Origin: Pelomonas sp. BJYL3
GTDB taxonomy: Bacteria > Pseudomonadota > Gammaproteobacteria > Burkholderiales > Burkholderiaceae_C
Assembly: GCF_027257975.1 (NCBI RefSeq)
Contig: NZ_JANZKX010000002.1
Span: 744,001 to 808,000 of the forward strand
DNA length: 64,000 nucleotides
Reading direction: 5' to 3'
Part shown: positions 57,235 through 64,000 of the stretch, piece by piece
How positions within the stretch are numbered: position 1 is the first letter of the stretch
Layout of the letters: each line of letters starts with the position of its first letter
The notes under the pieces: generated by a model
Seen by the model: only the letters and a program-made list of their open reading frames with translations
Database searches by the model: none
Told to the model about the DNA's origin: nothing
Made by a program: the position numbers and the translations under genes

Positions 57235-58381
57235 GAGCTTCGCCCCCTGGACAGCGCCGGGCGCCATCGCCCGCCCGGCGCTGCAGTCCGGCTGCGGTGG
57301 GCCCACGGGCGTGGCGCCCATCATCCAGCTGCATCCCACGCGGCTGTGCAACCTGGCCTGCGCGCATTGCTACACCTCGTCCGGCCCGCGCGAGACGCAG
57401 CAGCTGCCCCTGCCGCTGCTGCGGGCCGTGCTGGACGACGCCGCGGCGCTGGGCTACCGGCAGCTGGCGGTCTCCGGGGGCGAGCCCCTGCTGTACGAGG
57501 CGCTGCCGGGCCTGCTGCAGCATGCCCGCCGCCTGGGGATGCTGACCAGCCTCACGAGCAACGGCCTGCTGCTGAGCCCGCAGCGCTGGGCGGCCATCGC
57601 GCCGCATCTGGACCGCCTGGCCATTTCCGTCGATGGCCGCGAGGCCACGCACGATGCCCTGCGCGGGCAGGCCGGCGCCCTGGCGCGCACCCTGCGGCTG
57701 CTGGCCCAGCCGCGCGCCACGGGCACGCCCTTCGGCTTCATCTTCACCCTGACCCAGCACAACGTCGACGAGCTGGAGGACGTCGTGGGACTGGCCGCCG
57801 CGCACGGCGCGCAAGGCGTGCAGGTGCATCCGCTGACGCTGCATGGGCGCGCCCGCGAGACGCTGGCCGGCGCGCGGCCCGATGGCCAGGAGCTGCTCGC
57901 GGCCATCGTCGAGGCGCAGCGGCTGGCGCAGGCCCTGCAGACCCGCAGCGGCGTGCGGGTCCAGGTGGACGCGCTGAGCCAGGACCAGATCCTGGCCCAC
58001 CGCGAACGTCTGGTGCCCGCCTGGCCGGCGCCAGGCTTGACGGCACTGGCGCCCGTGCTGGTGCTGCAGTCCGACGGCCAGCTGCTGCCGCTGACGCACG
58101 AGCTGCCGCGCGCGCTGTGGCTGGGATCCGTGCACGAGGCGCCACTGAAGGCCCTGGCCGCACGCTGGTTGCACAGCAGCGCGAGCCGGCGCCTGGTGCA
58201 GGCGCTGGAGCGCACCTGGCAGGCCCTCGCCGAGGGCGCGCAGCCCGCGGCCTACTGGTATGACGAGGTGGCGGCGCGTGTAGGTCCGGCCGAGGTGCAC
58301 GTGCCGGTTCCGCCGCTGCCGTCCAGAGGGCTCATGCCGCGAGGCCCTGCCCTGGCACAGGGGCGTGCGGCGCAGGCGTGA
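57227..58381 (+). CDS. Radical SAM protein
   Basis: 384 residues from GTG 57227. The 4Fe-4S motif CxxxCxxC is in LCNLACAHCYTSS (~residues 45-50), followed by the GGEP-type loop VSGGEPLLYE and a TIM-barrel core. No SPASM-like Cys cluster is seen at the C-terminus. Function unknown; overlap with the upstream small gene suggests joint action. An upstream start in the same frame would overlap that gene wholly. Confidence 0.85.
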   Translation: MAESFAPWTAPGAIARPALQSGCGGPTGVAPIIQLHPTRLCNLACAHCYTSSGPRETQQLPLPLLRAVLDDAAALGYRQLAVSGGEPLLYEALPGLLQHARRLGMLTSLTSNGLLLSPQRWAAIAPHLDRLAISVDGREATHDALRGQAGALARTLRLLAQPRATGTPFGFIFTLTQHNVDELEDVVGLAAAHGAQGVQVHPLTLHGRARETLAGARPDGQELLAAIVEAQRLAQALQTRSGVRVQVDALSQDQILAHRERLVPAWPAPGLTALAPVLVLQSDGQLLPLTHELPRALWLGSVHEAPLKALAARWLHSSASRRLVQALERTWQALAEGAQPAAYWYDEVAARVGPAEVHVPVPPLPSRGLMPRGPALAQGRAAQA

Positions 58382-58396
58382 CGCAGGCCGGGGCGC

Positions 58397-58930
58397 TCAG
58401 GCCTCGTCCGGCCCGCGATGCCGGTACACCAGGCCCTGGCCGCCGCGGAAGGGAATGCGCTGCTCCAGCTGCGCACCCAGACGCTCGGCCACGGCGCTGG
58501 AGGCGCTGTTGCCCTCCGCCACCACGCTGACGGCGGTGCGCCAACCGAAGTGGCCATAGGCCGCGGCCAGTGCACCGCGGGCGGCCTCGGTGGCATAGCC
58601 CCGGCCCTGGGCCTCGGGCAGCAGGGCCCAGGTGATCTCGGGCTCCACCCAGCCCTCGGGATTCCACAGGCCGCTGAGGCCGACGAAGGCACCGTCGCCC
58701 TTGCTTTCGAGCGCCCAGGGGCCGTAGCCGCGCAGGGCCCAGTGGCCCAGGTAGGCGGCGAACTTGCGCCAGGCTTCCTCACGCGAACAGGGGCCGCCGT
58801 AGGTGGCCGAGACCGGGCTGGCGAAGAAGCGCGCCAGGCCGTCGAAGTCCGCCTCGCGAAACGGGCGCAGCCAGAGGCGTTCGGTCTCGAAGCGCGGAAT
58901 CTGCAGGCCGCCCAGGGACGTGCCGTTCAT
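58397..58930 (-). CDS. GNAT-family N-acetyltransferase (RimJ/RimL type)
   Basis: 177 residues. TERLWLRPFREADFDGLARF opens a RimJ/RimL-like GNAT; the acetyl-CoA loop is PEAQGRGYATEAARGAL. Start ATG 58930 overlaps the XRE gene stop by four bases. Confidence 0.88.
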   Translation of the reverse strand: MNGTSLGGLQIPRFETERLWLRPFREADFDGLARFFASPVSATYGGPCSREEAWRKFAAYLGHWALRGYGPWALESKGDGAFVGLSGLWNPEGWVEPEITWALLPEAQGRGYATEAARGALAAAYGHFGWRTAVSVVAEGNSASSAVAERLGAQLEQRIPFRGGQGLVYRHRGPDEA

Positions 58931-59196
58931 GCGCCGGCCTCGCCTGCCGCAGCGGCCTGCGGCGCGGCGGTGAGCCCGTACAGCGCCAGCAGCCCCAGCA
59001 CGTGGCCGATCGCCACGCCGGGCTCGCCGGACTCGATGCGGCCGATGGTCTGCACGTGTACGCCCAGCCGGGCCGCCGCGGCGGCCTGGCCCTCGCCGGC
59101 CTGCAGCCGGGCCTGGCGGGCGGCCGCACCCAGGGCCTGGATGGCCTGGAGGGCGGCGGGATGGATGTCGACGGAGATGCGTTTGCCTTGTGCCAT
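58927..59196 (-). CDS. XRE-family helix-turn-helix regulator
   Basis: 89 residues. The HTH covers ~residues 27-72: RQARLQAGEGQAAAAARLGV, HVQTIGRIESGEPGVAIGHV. Upstream partner of the GNAT gene with a four-base overlap. Confidence 0.85.
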   Translation of the reverse strand: MAQGKRISVDIHPAALQAIQALGAAARQARLQAGEGQAAAAARLGVHVQTIGRIESGEPGVAIGHVLGLLALYGLTAAPQAAAAGEAGA

Positions 59197-59220
59197 GCCG
59201 CCATTGTGGCCGCTGCCGGC

Positions 59221-60210
59221 TCAGTGGGCCCGCCGCCTTTGCCTGGCCTGCCGCCAGGCCCGCTGCAGCGGCCCCTGCGCGCTGACCAGGCCGATGCCCG
59301 CCAGCACCAGCACGCTGCTGGCGAGGAAGGAGGCCTCCAGTGTCTCGTCCAGCAGGGCCGCGCCCAGCAGCACGCCGAACAGCGGTGTCAGGAAGGAGAA
59401 CATGCCCAGCTGCGAGGCCAGGTAGCGGCGCAGCAGCCAGCACCAGGTCAGGAAGCTGGCAAAGGACACCACCAGGCTCTGGAAGCCCAGGTGGGCCAGC
59501 ACGCGCGGCGTGCAGGTGAACTGCGCCTGGCCGCTCAGCAGGGCCGCGGGCAGCAGGAGCAGGGCCGCGCCCATCAGCTGGTACATCAGCGTTTCCGTGG
59601 CCGGCGCCTCGACGAGGCGGGTGCTGCGCAGCGTCACGGTCGTCGCGCCCCAGGCCAGGGCGGCCAGCAGGGCCAGGGCATCTCCCGCCAGGGCCTGGCC
59701 GCCGGCGTGTCCCGGCGCCCCGGCACGCGGGCCCAGGAAGGCGCAGGCGATGCCCGCGAAGGCCAGCAGGGCGCCGGCCCATTGCCAGGCGCCCATGCGC
59801 TCCGCCGGCCAGCGCAGGTGCAGGCCCAGGGCCGCGAAGATGGGGGCGGTGTAGAGGAACACGATCACATGGGCTGCCTGTGTGCGCTGCAGGGCCTCGG
59901 ACACCAGCAGGAACTCCAGCCCGAACAGCAGCCCCGCCAGCGCGCCGGCACGCCAGCGCTCGCGGGCCAGGCGCTCGCCGCGGCTGCGCATCAGCAGGCC
60001 CAGCAGCGCCAGGGCGATGCAGGAGCGCAGCGCGATCATCAGCATGGGGCTCATCTCCCCGGCCGCCGCCTTCAGCGAGACCTGCTGCAGGCTCCACAGC
60101 AGGCACAGCATCAGCATGGTGGCGGTGGCGCGCAGGTCCAGCGCGCCGGGGGCGGCAGCGGCGGCCTGGGGCCGGGGTCCGGCGGGCAGGGTGGGGGTCA
60201 GCAGGCTCAT
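59221..60210 (-). CDS. DMT-superfamily (EamA) membrane transporter
   Basis: 329 residues, ten hydrophobic helices in two EamA repeats (LMLCLLWSLQQVSLKAAAGE; ALAWGATTVTLRS). Such proteins export small metabolites. Divergent from a LysR gene 77 bases away, which is the likely regulator. Confidence 0.9.
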   Translation of the reverse strand: MSLLTPTLPAGPRPQAAAAAPGALDLRATATMLMLCLLWSLQQVSLKAAAGEMSPMLMIALRSCIALALLGLLMRSRGERLARERWRAGALAGLLFGLEFLLVSEALQRTQAAHVIVFLYTAPIFAALGLHLRWPAERMGAWQWAGALLAFAGIACAFLGPRAGAPGHAGGQALAGDALALLAALAWGATTVTLRSTRLVEAPATETLMYQLMGAALLLLPAALLSGQAQFTCTPRVLAHLGFQSLVVSFASFLTWCWLLRRYLASQLGMFSFLTPLFGVLLGAALLDETLEASFLASSVLVLAGIGLVSAQGPLQRAWRQARQRRRAH

Positions 60211-60287
60211 GAGGGCCTCACTGTGAGTGCGGACGTGATTGCTGAAAAGCGCATAATTCGTGAACCATCCATGCGCTTATCGAAAGC

Positions 60288-61148
60288 ATGCGCGACCTCC
60301 AGATCGATTGGCTCAAGTGCTTCGTGGCCACCGTGGACGCCGGCTCCCTGAGCAGCGCCGCGCCGGAGATCCACCGCTCGCAGTCTGCCGTCAGCATGCA
60401 GATCAAGAAGCTGGAGGCGGCCCTGGGCCACCCGGTCTTGCTGCGTGGGCCGCGCCAGTTGCAGCTCACGCATGAGGGTCAGGTCTTGCTGGGCTATGCC
60501 CGCCGCATGCTGGACCTGCACGCGGAGGCGCAGGCTGCCCTGCACGAGGAGGCCCTGACCGGCCTCGTGCGCCTGGGCGTGCCGGACGACTACGCCAGCA
60601 AATACCTCACGCCCGTGCTCAAGCGCTTCGCGCCGCGCCACGGCGGGGTCGAGATCCAGCTGGACTGCGAGCAGTCCACCTCGCTGATCCCCCGGGTCAG
60701 CCGGGGCGAGCTGGACCTGGCCCTGGTCTCGCGCGACAACGCCCGGCGTGGCACCCTGCTGTTCCACGAGCCCATGGTGTGGGTGGGCTCCACACAGTTC
60801 GATGTCTGGACCCGCAGCCCCCTGCCCATTGCGGTCTACGAGCCCGCCAGCCCCGGCCGTCGCAGCGCCCTGAATGCGCTGGCGCTGCAGGGGCGCCCCT
60901 ACCGGATCGTCTACAACAGTTCCAGTCTGGCCGGCCAGATCGCCGCGGTGGAGAGTGGCCTGGCCGTGGCGGTGCTGACCCAGTGCAGCGCGCCGCCGCA
61001 CCTGCAGGTGCTGGGCGAGCAGCACGGCCTGGGCCCGCTGGCGCCCATGGAGGTGGCCGTCTACCGCAGCCGTGCCTCGCAGGGCAACAAGGCCGTGGAC
61101 AGCCTGCACCGCATGCTGGTGCAGACGCTGCGCCAGGCGGGGCGCTGA
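60288..61148 (+). CDS. LysR-family transcriptional regulator
   Basis: 286 residues. WHTH: QIDWLKCFVATVDAGSLSSA, HRSQSAVSMQIKKLEAALG. Ligand domain: VRLGVPDDYASKYLTPVLKR. Codes another motif copy, GGGTCAGGTCTTGC, at 60476-60489 (EGQVLLG). Confidence 0.93.
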   Translation: MRDLQIDWLKCFVATVDAGSLSSAAPEIHRSQSAVSMQIKKLEAALGHPVLLRGPRQLQLTHEGQVLLGYARRMLDLHAEAQAALHEEALTGLVRLGVPDDYASKYLTPVLKRFAPRHGGVEIQLDCEQSTSLIPRVSRGELDLALVSRDNARRGTLLFHEPMVWVGSTQFDVWTRSPLPIAVYEPASPGRRSALNALALQGRPYRIVYNSSSLAGQIAAVESGLAVAVLTQCSAPPHLQVLGEQHGLGPLAPMEVAVYRSRASQGNKAVDSLHRMLVQTLRQAGR

Positions 61149-61181
61149 GCCCCGCTGGGCGCTGCGAGACAATTTGCCGCC

Positions 61182-61364
61182 ATGAACCCGCCTGACCCCG
61201 CTTCCGTCGACGACGACCCCAAGCCCCAGCCCCCCGAGCCGCCCGCGCTGGAGGACTGCTGCGGCAATGGCTGCGACCCCTGCATCTTCGACGCCCATGA
61301 CCTCGCCATGGATGCCTACCGCCAGGCCCTGCGCGCCTGGCAGGCCCGCCATCCGCAGGCCTGA
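61182..61364 (+). CDS. Oxidoreductase-like domain mini-protein
   Basis: 60 residues: PPEPPALEDCCGNGCDPCIF then DAHDLAMDAYRQALRAW. This is the DCCGxGCxxC motif of the PF09791 oxidoreductase-like family, probably metal-binding. Common as a short free-standing protein in betaproteobacteria. Confidence 0.85.
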   Translation: MNPPDPASVDDDPKPQPPEPPALEDCCGNGCDPCIFDAHDLAMDAYRQALRAWQARHPQA

Positions 61365-61484
61365 CGCGTCATGTGAACATTAGAGAGGGCTCTCACTCCG
61401 TCCCTCGAAATGATCTGAGTCAAGAGGCCGCGAACGCTCCTGCGAAGAATGGGCCGCATCCATTTCTTCACAGGGAGCATTCCA

Positions 61485-63044
61485 ATGAAAGCCCATTTCC
61501 TCGGCAGCGGCATCGGTTCACTGGCCGGCGCCGCCTTCATGATCCGCGACGCCGGCGTGCCCGGCACGGACATCACGATCTACGAAAGCCAGCCCCAGAG
61601 CGGCGGCAGCCTGGACGCCGCCTGGCGCCCCGAGCAGGGCTACAGCCTGCGCGGCGGCCGCATGCTCACCACGGACCACTACGAGTGCCTGTGGGACCTG
61701 ATGAAGTCCATCCCCTCGCTGGACCAGCCCGAGCTCTCGGTCTACGAGGAGACCGTGCGCTTCAACGAGCAGAACCCCGCGCACTCCAAGGCCCGGCTGG
61801 TGGACCGCCGCCGCCACAAGCTGGACGTCAGCCACATGGGCTTCAGCAACGCCGACCGCCTGGAGCTGCTGCGCCTCACCGAGGCCAGCGAGGAGGCCCT
61901 GGGCACCAGCAAGATCAGCGACTGGCTCTCGCCCGCCTTCTTCGACACCAACTTCTGGTGGATGTGGCAGACCACCTTCGCCTTCCAGCCCTGGCACAGT
62001 GCGGTGGAGTTCAAGCGCTACCTGCACCGCTTCATGAACGAGTTCCCGCGCATCGAGACCCTGGGCGGCGTCAAGCGCACGGTCTACAACCAGTACGACT
62101 CCCTCGTGCGGCCGCTGGAGACCTGGCTGCGGCAGCGCGGCGTGAACTTCGTGCACGGCACCACCGCGACGGACGTGGCCCTGGACGAGGCGGACGGCCA
62201 GACCGTGGCCCGCGCCCTCACCCTGCGCGACGCCCAGGGCGAGCGCACCGTCGGGATCGCGCCCGAGGACCTGGTCTTCGTGCAGAACGCCTCCATGACC
62301 GATGCCTCCAGCGTGGGCAGCATGAGCGCGCCCGCGCCGCGCCTCACCAAGGCGGACAGCCAGGGCTGGGCCCTGTGGGAAAAGCTCGCGAAAGGGCGGC
62401 CGCAGTTCGGCAATCCGGCGGCCTTCAACAGCCGCCTGGCGGAGTCCTACTGGCTGTCCTTCACCGTCACCTGCTCTCAGCCGGCCTTCTTCGATCAGAT
62501 GGAGGCGTTCACCGGCAACCGCGCCGGCACTGGCGGCCTCGTGACCTTCAAGGACTCGGCCTGGCAGATGTCCGTGGTGCTCTACCACCAGCCGCACTTC
62601 CGCGGCCAGCCCGAGGGCCTGCAGGTGTTCTGGGGCTATGCGCTGCAGCCGGACCGCATCGGCGACTTCGTGGCCAAGCCCATGAGCGAATGCAGCGGGG
62701 CGGAGATCCTGCAGGAGCTGCGCGGCCACCTGAACCTCGACCCCGAGGTGCTGGAGCGCGCCGTGTGCATCCCCTGCCGCATGCCCTACATCACGAGCAT
62801 GTTCATGCCTCGCGCCCACGCCGACCGGCCGCTGCCGGTGCCGCCGGGTTCGCGCAATGTGGCCTTCGTGAGCCAGTTCGTGGAGATCGCGGACGACGTG
62901 GTCTTCACCGTCGAGTACTCGGTGCGCGCTGCGCAGATGGCCGTCTACCAGCTGCTGGGCGTGCAGCGCCCCGTGCCGCCGATCACGCGGCATGACCGCT
63001 CGCTGAAGGTGCTGATGGACTCGCTGGTGAAGTCCCTGCGCTGA
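61485..63044 (+). CDS. ohyA: Oleate hydratase
   Basis: 519 residues. FAD-binding start FLGSGIGSLAGAAFMIRDAG, the conserved YESQPQSGGSLDA and RGGRML, then FNEQNPAHSKARLVD, and WWMWQTTFAFQPWHSA, TCSQPAFFDQ. It adds water to oleate to give 10-hydroxystearate, detoxifying unsaturated fatty acids. GGGAG precedes ATG 61485. A hydrolase gene lies convergent downstream. Confidence 0.95.
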   Translation: MKAHFLGSGIGSLAGAAFMIRDAGVPGTDITIYESQPQSGGSLDAAWRPEQGYSLRGGRMLTTDHYECLWDLMKSIPSLDQPELSVYEETVRFNEQNPAHSKARLVDRRRHKLDVSHMGFSNADRLELLRLTEASEEALGTSKISDWLSPAFFDTNFWWMWQTTFAFQPWHSAVEFKRYLHRFMNEFPRIETLGGVKRTVYNQYDSLVRPLETWLRQRGVNFVHGTTATDVALDEADGQTVARALTLRDAQGERTVGIAPEDLVFVQNASMTDASSVGSMSAPAPRLTKADSQGWALWEKLAKGRPQFGNPAAFNSRLAESYWLSFTVTCSQPAFFDQMEAFTGNRAGTGGLVTFKDSAWQMSVVLYHQPHFRGQPEGLQVFWGYALQPDRIGDFVAKPMSECSGAEILQELRGHLNLDPEVLERAVCIPCRMPYITSMFMPRAHADRPLPVPPGSRNVAFVSQFVEIADDVVFTVEYSVRAAQMAVYQLLGVQRPVPPITRHDRSLKVLMDSLVKSLR

Positions 63045-63046
63045 GC

Positions 63047-63865
63047 TCAGGCCCGCAGCGCCGCCGCTTCGCGAGGCCCCAGCGAGGCGCGCAGCGCCTG
63101 CTCGATCAGCTGCGGATGGGTGATGTGCGGGCAGTGGCCCGAGTTCTCCAGCAACTGCAGTGTCGAGCCCCGCAGCTGCCGGTGGAGGTACTCGCCGACG
63201 TGCACCGGCGCGAAGGTATCGTGCGTGCTCTGCAGCACCAGGCAGGGGTGGCGCACCTCGGCCAGGCGCGCCCGGCAGTCCACATAGAAGGTCAGCCGGG
63301 CGAAGCGGGTGGCGATCAGCGGATCCAGGGCATGGAGGCCGCGGCCGAAGGCCTCGATGTGGTGCGCGGGGTTGTCCGGCCCGATGGCCACGGGGGCCAG
63401 GAAGGCGGCGGTGGCCGGGTAGTCGGCGTCCATGCGTGCGAGCAGCTCGGCGATCTGCCGGCGCTGGAAGCCCCCGCGGTAGCCGGTCTCGTCGATGAAG
63501 TGCGGCGAGGTGTTGAGCAGCACCAGACGCGCAAAGCGCCGCGGTGCACGCAGGCTGGCCAGCAGGCCAATGACGCCGCCGATGGAGTGGCCCACATAGA
63601 CCACGTCGCTGAGGTCCTGGTCCTCGAGGATGTCCACCAGGTCCTGGGCATAGCCATCCAGCGAGCTGTGGCGCTGGTCGCAATGGGCCAGGCGGTCCGA
63701 GCGGCCGAAGCCGACGTGGTCGAAGAGCAGCACGCGGTGCGTGGAGGCCATGGCCTCGGCCACGCGGCTCCAGGCGGCCTGGTCTGAGCCAAAACCATGG
63801 CCGAAGACCAGGGTGGGCCCGCCCTGGCCCAGCAGCCTCAGGTGATTGCGAGAAGGATCGACCAT
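63047..63865 (-). CDS. Alpha/beta-fold hydrolase (RsbQ-like)
   Basis: 272 residues. Oxyanion region VFGHGFGSDQAAWSR, nucleophile GHSIGG, acid Asp in QSTHDTFAP, and His in NSGHCPHI. The start ATG 63865 has GGGAG upstream; the frame is open further but without homology. Similar to RsbQ/KAI2-type hydrolases. The 95 bases from its upstream side to the window end show no other gene. Confidence 0.88.
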   Translation of the reverse strand: MVDPSRNHLRLLGQGGPTLVFGHGFGSDQAAWSRVAEAMASTHRVLLFDHVGFGRSDRLAHCDQRHSSLDGYAQDLVDILEDQDLSDVVYVGHSIGGVIGLLASLRAPRRFARLVLLNTSPHFIDETGYRGGFQRRQIAELLARMDADYPATAAFLAPVAIGPDNPAHHIEAFGRGLHALDPLIATRFARLTFYVDCRARLAEVRHPCLVLQSTHDTFAPVHVGEYLHRQLRGSTLQLLENSGHCPHITHPQLIEQALRASLGPREAAALRA

Positions 63866-64000
63866 GCCGAGCTCCCTGGACGCACAGGCCCTGCCGTGGC
63901 GAGGGGCCGCTGGCGTCGTGCTGTTTTCGGCAAGCTTAGGAGCAGACCTCAACCGGGAGCAAGACCCGTCAATCAGGGGCGCGGGGCCGATGGCCGGCGG

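Noticed and set aside
58397-59196. XRE-GNAT pair as a toxin-antitoxin module
   Set aside because: The GNAT resembles RimJ/RimL enzymes rather than the toxins paired with ribbon-helix-helix antitoxins, and the order alone is not enough.

Overview
The window is GC-rich chromosomal DNA spanning the replication-origin neighbourhood of a betaproteobacterium. The gene order rpmH-rnpA-yidD-yidC-mnmE on the minus strand opposite dnaA-dnaN-gyrB on the plus strand, and the protein sequences themselves, point to Burkholderiales (Roseateles/Mitsuaria/Rubrivivax-like). No species name can be fixed from the sequence alone.

Layout. 1-5.2 kb (minus): kdpFABC potassium-uptake operon with an extra overlapping small membrane ORF at its head and a TorF-type porin gene running off the left edge; kdpB carries an apparent one-base deletion close to its end. 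5.5-9.9 kb (minus): mnmE, yidC, yidD, rnpA, rpmH. 9.6-15.9 kb: likely oriC with DnaA-box-like sites, some inside rnpA, then dnaA, dnaN, gyrB and a good terminator. 16.2-21.4 kb (minus): a lower-GC, tightly overlapping three-gene cassette encoding a DnaG-like primase (CHC2 zinc finger plus Toprim), a 1074-residue reverse transcriptase with a YVDD box and a long helical C-terminus, and a nitrilase-family hydrolase. It resembles the UG/DRT defence reverse transcriptases but with a separate nitrilase and an added primase, and it is the strongest candidate for an undescribed system here. A NERD-domain protein follows.

22.9-27.0 kb: lipid genes (CDP-alcohol phosphatidyltransferase, opposed by cdsA, a membrane fatty acid desaturase and an MFS-like membrane protein in overlapping frames). 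27.0-34.9 kb: a complete sigma-54 RNA-repair locus: rtcR, a textbook -24/-12 promoter, rsr (Ro60/TROVE), an array of at least four tandem Y-RNA-like genes (one with a circularly permuted tRNA-like module), rtcB, a HEAT-repeat protein and rtcA. Co-directional with it at 34.9-45.5 kb is a yehI-yehL-yehM-yehP-yehQ-type conflict cluster (DUF4132, MoxR AAA+, DUF5682, VWA, SWIM).

45.6-64 kb is accessory metabolism and regulation: SDR/LysR pair, LuxR-type regulator, a four-gene envelope cluster (unknown beta-rich protein, large lipoprotein, trypsin-like protease fused to a SleB-type wall hydrolase, membrane protein with peptidoglycan-binding and NlpC/P60-like domains), VOC and TetR proteins, a small protein/radical SAM pair, GNAT with XRE regulator, DMT exporter with LysR, an oxidoreductase-like mini-protein, oleate hydratase and an alpha/beta hydrolase. 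A 14-base motif, GGGTCAGGTCTTGC, occurs at least seven times across the window, in intergenic and coding positions.
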